Shown piece by piece: positions 1-13,293 of a stretch of DNA of 64,000 bases; positions within the stretch are counted from its first letter, which is position 1; the number at the start of each line of letters is the position of its first letter. The DNA is from VBCG01 sp044226535 (GTDB taxonomy: Bacteria; Pseudomonadota; Gammaproteobacteria; Burkholderiales; Casimicrobiaceae), in the NCBI GenBank assembly GCA_044226535.1, contig JBGAGT010000003.1, positions 62,001 through 126,000 of the forward strand. Direction: 5' to 3'. The translations under genes were made by a program, and so were the position numbers. The notes under the pieces are model-generated. The model made no database searches. It saw only the letters and a list, made by a program, of their open reading frames with translations, and had not been told where the DNA came from.

Positions 1-99
1 CTGCTTGCGGAACTTGCGCCAGAATTCGCGCCAGGGCGTGCGGATGCTGCCGTCGACCGGCGGCCCGGCCCCGTCCGCCGATGCGGGCGCGACGCTCAT
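1..99 (-). CDS. gsiD: Glutathione ABC transporter permease GsiD, N-terminal fragment
   Basis: Only the first 33 codons lie in the window; the rest runs off the left edge. The visible residues end in TPWREFWRKFRKQ, the cytoplasmic stretch that precedes the first membrane helix in GsiD and DppC-type permeases. As I recall it, Escherichia coli GsiD reads nearly the same there. The ATG at 97-99 overlaps the TGA of gsiC (ATGA), so the two permeases are translationally coupled. GsiD would pair with GsiC as the inner-membrane channel of the importer. A DppC name would fit the fragment alone, but the neighbouring genes favour Gsi. Confidence 0.85.
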   Translation of the reverse strand, partial: MSVAPASADGAGPPVDGSIRTPWREFWRKFRKQ

Positions 100-1016
100 C
101 GGTAGCGGATGGCGGGGTTGATGAGGCCGTAGAGCACGTCGACCACCAGGTTGATGACGATGAACTCCAGCGAGAACAGCAGCACCAGCGCCTGGATCAC
201 CGGGTAGTCGCGCATGTCGACGGCGTCGACCAGCAGGCGCCCGAGCCCGGGCCAGTTGAACACCTTCTCGACGACGATCGAGCCGCCGAGCAGGAAGCCG
301 AACTGCAGGCCCATCATGGTGACGATGGGGATCAGCGCGTTGCGCAGCGCGTGCCGCCGGATCACGTCGCGTTCGGGAAGCCCCTTGGCGCGCGCGGTAC
401 GGATGAAATCGTCGCCGAGGATGTCGACGAAGGACGAGCGCGTGAAGCGCGCCATGATCGCGGCCACCGCCGCGCCGAGGGTGATCGACGGCAGGATGTA
501 GTGCTTCCAGGTGTCGTCGCCGACGGTGGGCAGCCAGCCGAGCTTCACCGAGAAGAGCTGCATCAGCACCATGCCCAGCGCGAACGCGGGGAAGGAGATG
601 CCGGACACCGCGATGGCCATGCCGAGCCGGTCGGGCCAGCGGTTGCGCCACACCGCCGAGACGATGCCGATGGCCATGCCGAAGCTCACCGACCAGGCCA
701 TCGCCCACACCGTCAGCCAGAAGGTCGGAAAGAAGCGGTCGGCGATCTCGGCCGACACCGGCCGCTTGGTGCGCATCGAGCGGCCGAAGTCCCAGCGCAG
801 CACGCCGCCGGCGTAGCGCAGGAACTGCGCGGGCAGCGGTTTGTCGAGCCCCAGGTCCTTGCGGACGAGCTCGACGGTCTCCGGCGTCGCGTCCTGCCCG
901 GCGGCGAGCCGCGCCGGGTCGCCGGGCAAGAGGTGCACGAACAGGAACACCAGCACGCCGACCAGTAACAGGGTCGGCAGCAGGCCGGCGAGGCGCTTGC
1001 CGATGTACTGCAGCAT
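96..1016 (-). CDS. gsiC: Glutathione ABC transporter permease GsiC
   Basis: This is an inner-membrane permease of the peptide/nickel ABC family, 306 residues, the usual GsiC length. A first transmembrane helix spans about residues 10-30, with further helices near 98-122, 130-155, 170-190, 232-252 and 275-298. The EAA loop that docks on the ATPase lies at about 203-232 and contains ARAKGLPERDVIRRHALRNA. It sits third in gsiA-gsiB-gsiC-gsiD, 36 bases after gsiB, and overlaps gsiD by four bases. Dipeptide permease DppB is the alternative, but the complete set resembles Gsi. Confidence 0.9.
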   Translation of the reverse strand: MLQYIGKRLAGLLPTLLLVGVLVFLFVHLLPGDPARLAAGQDATPETVELVRKDLGLDKPLPAQFLRYAGGVLRWDFGRSMRTKRPVSAEIADRFFPTFWLTVWAMAWSVSFGMAIGIVSAVWRNRWPDRLGMAIAVSGISFPAFALGMVLMQLFSVKLGWLPTVGDDTWKHYILPSITLGAAVAAIMARFTRSSFVDILGDDFIRTARAKGLPERDVIRRHALRNALIPIVTMMGLQFGFLLGGSIVVEKVFNWPGLGRLLVDAVDMRDYPVIQALVLLFSLEFIVINLVVDVLYGLINPAIRYR

Positions 1017-1052
1017 CGCGCGCCCGCCGGCTCGCCCGCGTCGCGGCCCTCG

Positions 1053-2636
1053 CTATTGCGCGAGCTCGGCCTGCCAGAAGTCGAACGACGCGTCGGGGAT
1101 GACGTAGACGCCCGAGAGCTTGCGGTTGTGCGCCGACAGGAGCTTCTCGACCACCAGCGGCGCCCAGGGCGCGTCGTTCCACGCGGTCTCCTGCGCGTGC
1201 TTGTAGATCGCCGCCTTGTCGGCGTCGGTGGTGGCGAGCTGCGCCTTGCGGATGTCGTCGTCGAAGCTCGGGTTCTTGTAGTACGCGGTGTTGAAGAGGG
1301 CGGGCGGCCACGAGCCGCTGGCGAGCAGCGGGCGCAGCGCCCAGTCGGCCTCGCCGGTCGAGGTCGACCAGCCGACGTAATACAGACGCACCGGCGCCGT
1401 CGCCGGGTCCTTCCAGCTCTCGACCTTCTCGACGCGCTGCCCGGCCTCGAGCAGCGTGATCTTCGTCTTGATGCCGACCTGCTGGAGCTGCTGCTGCAGG
1501 AACTGCGTGACCTTGGCGGCCGTCGTGTGGTTGTACGCCGACCACAGCTCGGTCTCGAAGCCGTTGGGGTAGCCCGCCTCGGCGAGCAGCGCCTTGGCCT
1601 TGGCGACGTCGTAGGGCCACGCGCCCATGCTCACCGCGAACGCGACGCCCTTGGGCGCGACGCCCTCCGCCGCCGTGGCGTAGCCGTTGAACGCGACCTT
1701 GGCGAGCGCATCCTTGTTGATGGCGTAGGCGATCGCCTGGCGCACCTTGGGGTTGTCGAAGGGCTTCTGCTGGGTGTTCATCGACAGGTAGCGCAACACG
1801 ATCGAGGGCGCTGCGACCAGCTCGAGGTCGGGCCTGGCCTTCAGCACGTCGGCGACCTCGTAGGACACCGGGAAGGTGAACTGCGCCTCGCCGGTCTGCA
1901 TCATCGCGGCGCGCGTGTTGTTGTCGACCACCGGCTTCCAGGTGATGCTGTCGATCTTCGGGTAGCCCTTGCGCCAGTAGCCGCCGAACTTCGCGACCTT
2001 GACGTAGTCGGTGGGCTTCCACTCGACGAAGCTGAACGGCCCCGTGCCGACCGGGTGCTGCGCGATGTCCTTGCCGTACCTGGCGATCGCCGCGGGGCTG
2101 ATCATCACCGTCGACGGGTGCGCGAGCTGGGCGATGAAGGGCGAGAACGGCGACTTGAGGGTGATCCGCGCCGTGTAGTCGTCCAGCGCCTCGACCTTGG
2201 CGATGTTGTCGTTGTACAGGCCGCGGCGCTTCAGGTGGTTGTCGGGATTGAGCACGCGCTCGAAGTTGACCCTGACGGCGTCGGCCTTGAAGTCGGTGCC
2301 GTCGTGGAACTTGACGCCGTGGCGCAGCTTGATGGTGTAGACGAGGCCGTCCTTGCTGACCTCGTAGCTCTCGGCGAGCACGGGGATGAGCTTCATGTCC
2401 TTGTCGAAGCCGTACAGGCCCTCGTAGAACGACTTGGCCATCGCCTGCGACAGCGTGTCGTTGGCGTCGTAGGGATCGGTGGTGGTGAACGTCGAGGCGA
2501 CGGCGAACACCACGTCCTTCGCGGCTTGCGCCGGGAGGGCGAAGGCGGCCATGGCGAACGCGGCGGCCGGGAGGACGGCGGTAGCGAGGACGGTGGCGAG
2601 GCGCGCGGCGATCGGGCCGCGGGGCGTGCGTTGCAT
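1053..2636 (-). CDS. gsiB: Glutathione-binding periplasmic protein GsiB
   Basis: A 527-residue family 5 extracellular solute-binding protein, expected to capture glutathione or short peptides in the periplasm and deliver them to GsiCD. Residues 1-39 form a Sec signal peptide ending LPAQA-A. The mature part carries the family hallmarks RHGVKFHDGTDF and HPVGTGPF, and GWSTSTGEADW near the C-terminus. The ATG at 2636 is chosen because AAGGAG lies seven bases before it. An in-frame ATG at 2666 overlaps the gsiA stop as ATGA and would add ten residues. The gene follows gsiA directly. A second protein of this family is encoded at 37330-38931. Confidence 0.9.
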   Translation of the reverse strand: MQRTPRGPIAARLATVLATAVLPAAAFAMAAFALPAQAAKDVVFAVASTFTTTDPYDANDTLSQAMAKSFYEGLYGFDKDMKLIPVLAESYEVSKDGLVYTIKLRHGVKFHDGTDFKADAVRVNFERVLNPDNHLKRRGLYNDNIAKVEALDDYTARITLKSPFSPFIAQLAHPSTVMISPAAIARYGKDIAQHPVGTGPFSFVEWKPTDYVKVAKFGGYWRKGYPKIDSITWKPVVDNNTRAAMMQTGEAQFTFPVSYEVADVLKARPDLELVAAPSIVLRYLSMNTQQKPFDNPKVRQAIAYAINKDALAKVAFNGYATAAEGVAPKGVAFAVSMGAWPYDVAKAKALLAEAGYPNGFETELWSAYNHTTAAKVTQFLQQQLQQVGIKTKITLLEAGQRVEKVESWKDPATAPVRLYYVGWSTSTGEADWALRPLLASGSWPPALFNTAYYKNPSFDDDIRKAQLATTDADKAAIYKHAQETAWNDAPWAPLVVEKLLSAHNRKLSGVYVIPDASFDFWQAELAQ

Positions 2637-2662
2637 GGCGATGCTCCTTGCGGGTAAGCGGT

Positions 2663-4558
<1,896 letters not shown>

Positions 4559-4569
4559 CGGCGCCGTCG

Positions 4570-4598
4570 ATTATCGGCAGGCGCCGCGCCGGGTGCAA
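4570..4598 (-). promoter_or_regulatory. Sigma-70 type promoter of the gsi operon
   Basis: On the minus strand TTGCAC (4598-4593) and GATAAT (4575-4570) are separated by exactly 17 bases. The expected transcription start is near 4563, about five bases before the gsiA ATG at 4558, leaving no room for a ribosome-binding site. This is inferred from sequence only. Confidence 0.6.
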
Positions 4599-4601
4599 GG
4601 A

Positions 4602-4654
4602 CGCCCGCAAGCGGTGCGGGCGCGCCTGGATTGCTTGCCCGCGCGGTGCGCGGG
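4602..4654 (-). terminator. Two GC-rich hairpins after rhlE
   Basis: Hairpin one pairs 4638-4644 with 4648-4654 (seven pairs, three-base loop). Hairpin two pairs 4602-4608 with 4616-4622 (seven pairs, seven-base loop). They lie between the rhlE stop and the gsi promoter, where an end of the rhlE transcript is expected. Neither is followed by a clear U run, so this is a weaker call than the terminators at 20491 and 58190. Confidence 0.45.
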
Positions 4655-4661
4655 CGGGACG

Positions 4662-6152
<1,491 letters not shown>

Positions 6153-6356
6153 ATACGTCTCCTGGCGCGGCCTACCGACGGGGTGTCGGTTTCCGGTCCA
6201 GGCACACGTTGCTTGGTGAGTGAAGGTTGGCGGGCCCGGTGGCGGCTGCGCTCCCGGGGAAGGAATCGGCCTGTCGGCCGGGCCCTTTCCGGGGGAGGCG
6301 CGCCCCGCGGTACGTCGGCGCCGGGGCGGTGACCGGAAGGGCCGCCCCCTACGCTG
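6153..6356 (-). other. Long 5' leader of rhlE
   Basis: About 200 bases separate the predicted rhlE transcription start (near 6356) from its TTG start codon. The stretch holds no credible gene and is rich in short inverted G/C repeats. Long leaders are known for cold-shock and helicase mRNAs and can be regulatory. I recognise no named RNA element in it. Confidence 0.35.
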
Positions 6357-6362
6357 CCCTGC

Positions 6363-6390
6363 AGTATACCTTAAGTCGCGGATTTTGCAA
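6363..6390 (-). promoter_or_regulatory. Promoter of rhlE
   Basis: On the minus strand TTGCAA (6390-6385) and TATACT (6368-6363) are 16 bases apart, close to the sigma-70 consensus. It sits in a locally A+T-rich patch between the two divergent genes. TTGCAA is its own reverse complement. Confidence 0.6.
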
Positions 6391-6421
6391 AATAAACCTC
6401 GCGCGGGCGGGCTTGGAACGC

Positions 6422-6427
6422 TATAAT
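6422..6427 (+). promoter_or_regulatory. Minus-10 box upstream of typA
   Basis: A perfect TATAAT lies 100 bases before the typA start. The -35 position (about 6399-6404) is G/C-rich and does not match the consensus, so either an activator is needed or the promoter relies on the -10 region. Confidence 0.45.
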
Positions 6428-6527
6428 CGAGGGCTTTTTCGCCGCGACGCAGCGAGCAGGGCCCCGCCTCCGCAGGGCGCCCGCCGGCGGCGCGGCGAAG
6501 CACCCCGAAACCCCGGCTTCCGACACC

Positions 6528-8390
<1,863 letters not shown>

Positions 8391-8469
8391 CGGTGGCGGC
8401 GCTACGCGCGCGGCCCGGCAGGGGAGTCCCGGCGGGCGCGGCGCTGCGCAGCCCGGCGCGGGCCAGCCG

Positions 8470-9489
8470 ATGATCGACCTCGCCACGGCGTCGCGCCATG
8501 CCGCGCGCGCGCTCGACAACATCGCCACCGACTACCCCAACCATCCGGGGCACCTCTGGCTCGGCCCGCAGGACGGCGTCCTGCCGCGCCTCCTGCACCC
8601 CGCCTTCCACGGCAGCTACGACTGGCATTCCTGCGTGCACATGCACTGGACGCTGGCGCGGCTGCGCCGGGCGTTCCCCATGCTGCCGGAGCGCGACGCG
8701 GTCGCGGCGGCCTTCGACCGCCACCTCACCGCCGGCAACATCGCCGCCGAATGCGCGTACTTCGCGCGCCCGGGCACGGCGGGCTTCGAGCGGACCTACG
8801 GCTGGGCGTGGCTGCTCAAGCTCGCGGGGGAGCTGGCACTCGCCGCGCAGGCGGGCGACGCCGACGCGGCCCGCTGGGCGGGTGCGCTCGCGCCGCTGGC
8901 GCGCACCATGGTCGCGCGCTTCGATGACTATCTTCCGCGCGCCGGCTATCCCATCCGCCACGGCATGCACGCCAACAGCGCGTTCGGGCTCTCGCTCGCG
9001 CTCGACCATGCCCGCGACGCCGGCGACGAGGCCTTGGCATCGCGCCTCGCGCAGAAGGCCCTCGACTGGTTCGGCGACGACCGCGATGCGCCGATCCGCT
9101 GGGAACCCTCGGGCGCCGACTTCCTGTCGCCCGCACTGTGCGAGGCCGACCTCATGCGGCGCGTGCTTTCGCGCGCGGCCTTCGCGCCATGGTTCGCCGC
9201 CTTCCTGCCCGCGTTGCGCGAGTCCCGCGGCTTCGACGTGCTGGCGCCGGTGACGGTCGCCGACCGCGAGGACCCGCAGATTGTCCACCTCGACGGGCTC
9301 AACCTGTCGCGCGCCTGGTCGCTCGCGGGCATCGCCCCGGCGCTCGACCCAGGCCGCGCGACGGCGGCGCGGCGCGCGGCCGCGCGCCATCGCGAGGCCG
9401 GCCGCGCGGGGCTCGCTTCCGGGGCATGGGTGGGCACGCACTGGCTCGCGACCTTCGACGTCCTGGCGGCGTTAGACTCCCCGGCATGA
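8470..9489 (+). CDS. DUF2891 family protein
   Basis: A 339-residue cytosolic protein recognised as DUF2891 from HPAFHGSYDWHSCVHMHW near residues 48-65 and the spaced Trp/His motifs FERTYGWAW and GTHWLATF. The fold is expected to be an alpha/alpha barrel, and the activity is unknown. It has no signal peptide or membrane segment. Its TGA overlaps the ATG of rmuC (ATGA), which suggests co-translation with a DNA-maintenance gene, though this may be only operon packing. Confidence 0.8.
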   Translation: MIDLATASRHAARALDNIATDYPNHPGHLWLGPQDGVLPRLLHPAFHGSYDWHSCVHMHWTLARLRRAFPMLPERDAVAAAFDRHLTAGNIAAECAYFARPGTAGFERTYGWAWLLKLAGELALAAQAGDADAARWAGALAPLARTMVARFDDYLPRAGYPIRHGMHANSAFGLSLALDHARDAGDEALASRLAQKALDWFGDDRDAPIRWEPSGADFLSPALCEADLMRRVLSRAAFAPWFAAFLPALRESRGFDVLAPVTVADREDPQIVHLDGLNLSRAWSLAGIAPALDPGRATAARRAAARHREAGRAGLASGAWVGTHWLATFDVLAALDSPA

Positions 9490-10955
9490 ACGAGACCATG
9501 CTCCTCGCCGGCGCCGCGCTGCTGTCGCTGCTGTCGTTCGTGGCGCTGGTGGTGGTGCTGTTCCGGCTGGCCGCCCTTTCGCGCGAGCGCGACGAGGTGA
9601 CGCGCGCCGCCGCGGACCTGCGCGCCCGGCTCGAGGGCACCGCGCAGCAGGCGGCGCAGCACGAGCGCGACATGCGCGGCGACCTCGCGGTCGCGCGCAA
9701 GGAGCAGGGCGAGGCGGCCACGGCGCTGCGCCGCGAGCAGGTCGAGTCCTCGCAACTCCTGCGGCGCGAACAGGGCGAGGCCGCGACCACGCTGCGCCGC
9801 GAGGTCGGCGAGCGCCTCGCGCAGTTCCAGCAGGGCACGCAGGAGCGCCTCGCGCAGTTCCAGCACGGCACCCAGCAAAGCCTGACCGATGCGCAGAACC
9901 TGCAGCGCGAGCAGCTCGTGCAGTTCGGCGAGCGCCTCGGCACGCTTACCCAGGCCATCGAGCAGAAGCTCGAGGCGCTGCGCCAGGACAACGCGCAGAA
10001 GCTCGACCAGATGCGCGCGACCGTCGACGAGAAGCTGCAGTCGACGCTCGACCAGCGGCTCGGCGAATCGTTCAAGCTGGTGTCGGACCGGCTCGAGCAG
10101 GTGCACCGGGGGCTGGGCGAGATGCAGAGCCTCGCGGTGGGCGTGGGCGACCTGAAGCGCGTGATGACCAACGTCAAGAGCCGCGGCGGCTGGGGCGAGG
10201 TGCAGCTCGGCGCGCTGTTGGCCGAGATGCTGACGCCGGCGCAGTACGCGAGCAACGTCGCGACGCGCCCCGGCCACGGTGAGCGCGTCGAATACGCCAT
10301 CCGCCTGCCGGGGCGTTCCGAGGACGGCGAGCCCTGCTGGCTGCCCATCGACGCCAAGTTCCCGCAGGAGGACTACCAGCGCCTGCAGGACGCGATCGAG
10401 CGCGCCGACATGGCGGCGGTGGAGGCGAGCCGCGCGGCGCTCGACCTCTTCTTCCGCAACCAGGCGAGGACCATCCGCGACAAGTACGTCGAGCCGCCGC
10501 ACACCACCGACTTCGCCATCCTGTTCGTGCCCACCGAGGGGCTGTACGCCGAGGCGATGGCGCGACCGGGGCTCGCCGACCGGCTGCAGCGCGAGCACCG
10601 CGTGATGCTCGCGGGGCCGATGAACCTCGCCGCCATGCTCAACAGCCTGCAGCTCGGCTTCCGCACGCTGGCCATCGAGAAGCAGTCGACCGAGGTGTGG
10701 CGCGTGCTGGGGGCGGTGAAGACCGAGTTCGGCAAGTTCGGCGACCTCCTGTCGCAGACCAAGGAGCGCCTCGACAAGGTCGGACGCACGCTCGACGACG
10801 CGAGCCGCAAGAGCCGCACCATCGCGCGCAAGCTGCGCGACGTGGAGGAGCTTCCCGCCGAGGACGCCGAGCGCCTGCTCGGCGCCGTGCCATCCCTGCC
10901 TGCGGGCGGCGACGCGAGCGCGTCGCCCCTCGCCGAAGACGACGACGCGGCCTGA
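9486..10955 (+). CDS. rmuC: DNA recombination protein RmuC
   Basis: A 489-residue RmuC-family protein, thought to limit DNA inversions and processed as a nuclease-like factor. Residues 5-28 form one N-terminal membrane anchor. A long coiled coil of Gln/Glu/Arg-rich repeats follows at about 35-190, with near-duplicate segments around LAQFQQGTQERLAQFQHGTQ. The conserved RmuC core contains NVKSRGGWGEVQLG, LPIDAKFPQEDY and NLAAMLNSLQLGFRTLAIE. The ATG at 9486 overlaps the preceding stop; an in-frame ATG at 9498 is the alternative. Confidence 0.92.
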   Translation: MNETMLLAGAALLSLLSFVALVVVLFRLAALSRERDEVTRAAADLRARLEGTAQQAAQHERDMRGDLAVARKEQGEAATALRREQVESSQLLRREQGEAATTLRREVGERLAQFQQGTQERLAQFQHGTQQSLTDAQNLQREQLVQFGERLGTLTQAIEQKLEALRQDNAQKLDQMRATVDEKLQSTLDQRLGESFKLVSDRLEQVHRGLGEMQSLAVGVGDLKRVMTNVKSRGGWGEVQLGALLAEMLTPAQYASNVATRPGHGERVEYAIRLPGRSEDGEPCWLPIDAKFPQEDYQRLQDAIERADMAAVEASRAALDLFFRNQARTIRDKYVEPPHTTDFAILFVPTEGLYAEAMARPGLADRLQREHRVMLAGPMNLAAMLNSLQLGFRTLAIEKQSTEVWRVLGAVKTEFGKFGDLLSQTKERLDKVGRTLDDASRKSRTIARKLRDVEELPAEDAERLLGAVPSLPAGGDASASPLAEDDDAA

Positions 10956-10959
10956 CGCC

Positions 10960-11751
10960 ATGTTCGGCCGACTGCGACGATGGCGGCAGCAGCGCGTGCT
11001 GGCGCGCTTCGCGCTCCCCGACGGGCTGTGGAACGAGGCCGTCGCCTCGCTGCCCTTCCTCGCCCTCTACGACGACGGCGAGCTCGCGCGGCTGCGCGAC
11101 AAGGTCGTGCTGTTCCTGGAGGACAAGTCGGTGGTGGGCGCGGGCGGCTTCGAGGTGACGCCGCTGCATCGCGTGATCATCGCGATGCAGGCCTGCGTGC
11201 TGGTGCTGAACCTCGACCTCGCGATGTACGACGACTTCGTCAACGTCGTCGTGTACGAGGGCGAGTTCGTGCCGCACTGGGAATGGGAGGACGAGGACGG
11301 CGTCGTCCATGCCAACGAGGACCCGCTCGCCGGCGAGGCGATGCCGGGCGGCCCGGTGGTGCTGTCGTGGTCCGACGTCGAGGCCTCGGCCGACTGGGAG
11401 ACCACCGGCATGAACCTCGTCATCCACGAGTTCGCGCACAAGCTCGACATGAAGAACGGCCCCGCCAACGGCTGCCCGCCGCTGCCGCCCGAGATCCCCG
11501 CCGAGACCTGGCGCGAGGTGCTGGAGGCGGCATACCGCCACTTCAGGGGACGCGTCGAGTCGGGCGAGGACACGGTGATCGACAGCTATGCCTCGGAAAG
11601 CCCCGCCGAGTTCTTCGCCGTGCTGTCCGAGGTGTTCTTCGCCGAGCCGGCGCTGCTGGCGCACGAGTACCCGCAGGTGTACGACCAGTTCGTGATGTTC
11701 TACCAGCAGGAGCCCGCGTCGCGCGCGGGGCTGGTGCACGAGATCGCCTGA
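10960..11751 (+). CDS. mtfA: Zinc-dependent peptidase MtfA
   Basis: A 263-residue M90-family metallopeptidase. In E. coli MtfA binds the repressor Mlc and so links to glucose phosphotransferase control. The zinc motif HEFAH is at residues 156-160, followed by KLDMKNG, and the third ligand is probably the Glu in SPAEFF near 216. It is the last gene of the DUF2891-rmuC-mtfA run, four bases after rmuC. No Mlc or ptsG is visible nearby. Confidence 0.92.
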   Translation: MFGRLRRWRQQRVLARFALPDGLWNEAVASLPFLALYDDGELARLRDKVVLFLEDKSVVGAGGFEVTPLHRVIIAMQACVLVLNLDLAMYDDFVNVVVYEGEFVPHWEWEDEDGVVHANEDPLAGEAMPGGPVVLSWSDVEASADWETTGMNLVIHEFAHKLDMKNGPANGCPPLPPEIPAETWREVLEAAYRHFRGRVESGEDTVIDSYASESPAEFFAVLSEVFFAEPALLAHEYPQVYDQFVMFYQQEPASRAGLVHEIA

Positions 11752-11757
11752 GGTTTC

Positions 11758-11783
11758 GTCATCCCCGCGAAAGCGGGGACCCA
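11758..11783 (+). repeat. REP-like hairpin element, copy 1
   Basis: A 26-base sequence with the palindrome CCCCGC-GAAA-GCGGGG, identical base for base to 38944-38969. Here it lies in the short gap between the convergent mtfA and PAS genes and may also end their transcripts. The same string is, from general knowledge, widely scattered in betaproteobacterial genomes. Confidence 0.75.
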
Positions 11784-11805
11784 TGGTTTCCGCGGCCGAA
11801 TCACC

Positions 11806-12285
11806 CTAGTCCTTGGCAGCCTTGGCGAGCTGGCGCTCGGTGACGTCGCGCGCCGTGGCCACCGAGCCGACGATGCCGCCCTGCGCGTTGCGAAGCAGGC
11901 CGAAGGCGAGCTCGACGTAGAGCTTGCGCCCGTCGCGGTGCATGGAGCGCGTCAGCATCGCCCGGCCCGAGTACTTCATCGTGCCGGTCTCGATCGCATG
12001 CGCGTAGCCGCGCCAGTGCGCCTCGCGCAGGCGCTCGGGGATGACGAGGTCGAGCGAGCGTCCCATCACGTCCGCGGCGTCGTGGCCGAACAGCGCGGTG
12101 GCCGCCCGGTTCCAGAACACGATGCTGCCGTCGCGGTCGGCGGCGATGATCGCGTCGGGCGCCTGCTCGGCGATCGCCGCGCCGATCGCCGAGGGGTTCG
12201 GGGCCCCGGTGGCCGGCATCCCTGCGGCAGCCGCGCTCGCGGCCGCCGTGCCTGTCCCCACCGCGCTCGTCGCCACCGGGCTCAC
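11806..12285 (-). CDS. Stand-alone PAS domain protein of the nitric-oxide module
   Basis: A 159-residue cytosolic protein made almost entirely of one PAS/S-box domain (about residues 35-155) with no kinase, cyclase or DNA-binding output. Recognisable landmarks are EQAPDAIIAADRDGSIVFWN, the GHDAADVMG turn and GSVATARDVTER. It begins with a GTG overlapping the nsrR stop (GTGA), so it is translationally coupled to NsrR. Operon context suggests that it senses NO, oxygen or redox state. The ligand cannot be read from the sequence. Confidence 0.75.
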   Translation of the reverse strand: MSPVATSAVGTGTAAASAAAAGMPATGAPNPSAIGAAIAEQAPDAIIAADRDGSIVFWNRAATALFGHDAADVMGRSLDLVIPERLREAHWRGYAHAIETGTMKYSGRAMLTRSMHRDGRKLYVELAFGLLRNAQGGIVGSVATARDVTERQLAKAAKD

Positions 12286-12734
12286 GCCGCGCGCGTCGAG
12301 GGCGACGCCGGCGCGGCCGCCCACGGCGCACGGCCCGCGGGCAGCATGATGTCGGCGAGGCTGTGCCGGTCGAGGCGCGCGAGGAAATCGGCGCGCGCGT
12401 CGCGGATGATCGCGGTCAGCCGGCAGCGCCCGGTGAGCCTGCAGGCGCTCGACTCGCCGAGGCACTCGACCAGCGCGAGGTCGGGCTCCATGGCGCGCAC
12501 CAGCGTGCCGAGGTTGATGTCGGCGGGCTTGCGCGCGAGGCGCATGCCGCCGCCACGCCCGCGCTGCGTCTCGAGCACCTCGAGGCGCGCGAGCTCGTGG
12601 GTCACCTTCATGAGGTGCGCCTCGGAGATGTCGTAAGCGCGCGCGACCTCGGCGATGGTGCACAGCCGTCCCTCGTGCTCCCCCACGTACATCAGGAGCC
12701 GCATCGCGTAGTCGGTGGCGATGGACAGGCGCAT
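12282..12734 (-). CDS. nsrR: Nitric-oxide-sensing Rrf2 repressor NsrR
   Basis: A 150-residue Rrf2-family iron-sulfur regulator. The N-terminal winged helix contains TDYAMRLLMYV and the wing QRGRGGGMRLA. Three cysteines at 91, 98 and 104 (C-x6-C-x5-C) match the cluster-binding triad of NsrR. Loss of the cluster on NO exposure would relieve repression. It lies ten bases after the haemoglobin gene, and the operator at 13164-13186 fits NsrR, so the operon is probably autoregulated. IscR is unlikely because no isc genes are near. Confidence 0.85.
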   Translation of the reverse strand: MRLSIATDYAMRLLMYVGEHEGRLCTIAEVARAYDISEAHLMKVTHELARLEVLETQRGRGGGMRLARKPADINLGTLVRAMEPDLALVECLGESSACRLTGRCRLTAIIRDARADFLARLDRHSLADIMLPAGRAPWAAAPASPSTRAA

Positions 12735-12744
12735 GCCGCGCGCC

Positions 12745-13149
12745 TCAGGCGGCGTCGAGCTCGACCGGCAGCGCCTCGGGCGCGCGATGGAGCTGGTAGC
12801 CGAGCCACAGGCTTTGCGCGATGCGCTGCGCGAGGGCGTCGGCCTGCGCGCGCATGGGCTCGTTGCCGAGCGTGCGCGTGGTCTCGCGGAACAGCGCGAG
12901 CCAGCGCTGGAACAGCGCCGGCGAGAGGCCCGGCAGCGCCGCGTGCCTCGGCATGGGCGTGCCGCGGTAGCGCGCCGTGCCGCGCAGCACCGACGACCAG
13001 AAGTCGACCATCTTCGCGAGGTGGGTGTCCCAGTCGTGGACGTGCGCGTCGAACACCGGCCCGAGCACCGCGTCACGGCGGACGGTGGCGTAGAACGCGT
13101 GCACGAGGGTGGCGATCTCCTGCTCGGTGCACAGGTCGGGGGAGGGCAT
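12745..13149 (-). CDS. Group III truncated haemoglobin
   Basis: A 134-residue globin of the trHb3 group, probably dealing with NO or oxygen in the cytoplasm. Evidence is the FYATVRRDAVLGPVFDAHV start, the KMVDFWSSVLRGTARYRGTP segment, a candidate proximal His69 in MPRHAALP, and FQRWLALF. The ATG at 13149 is chosen because upstream codons run into the operator. It is the first gene of an operon with NsrR and a PAS protein. The NsrR operator ends 14 bases before the start codon. Confidence 0.88.
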   Translation of the reverse strand: MPSPDLCTEQEIATLVHAFYATVRRDAVLGPVFDAHVHDWDTHLAKMVDFWSSVLRGTARYRGTPMPRHAALPGLSPALFQRWLALFRETTRTLGNEPMRAQADALAQRIAQSLWLGYQLHRAPEALPVELDAA

Positions 13150-13163
13150 CGGGACGCTCGAGA

Positions 13164-13186
13164 AAGATATATTGCAAATATATCTT
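13164..13186. promoter_or_regulatory. NsrR operator
   Basis: A 23-base inverted repeat with perfect nine-base arms AAGATATAT and ATATATCTT around TGCAA. It fits the published NsrR pattern of two AAGATR-type half sites spaced to make an 11-1-11 palindrome. It is strikingly A+T-rich in this genome and overlaps the -10 box of the trHb-nsrR-PAS promoter. Confidence 0.8.
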
Positions 13187-13205
13187 ATGCGCACCACCCG
13201 CGCAA
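13177..13205 (-). promoter_or_regulatory. Promoter of the trHb-nsrR-PAS operon
   Basis: On the minus strand TTGCGC (13205-13200) and TATATT (13182-13177) are 17 bases apart. The -10 box is inside the NsrR operator, so a bound repressor would block RNA polymerase. The start would fall near 13170, about 20 bases before the ATG. Confidence 0.6.
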
Positions 13206-13293
13206 CGCGGCCGGCGGCCCGTGCACGGCCCCGGCAACGTCAGCAGGCGGCGCGCCGCAGCGCGACGGCCGGGTCCCTCCGCGCCACCTCCGG

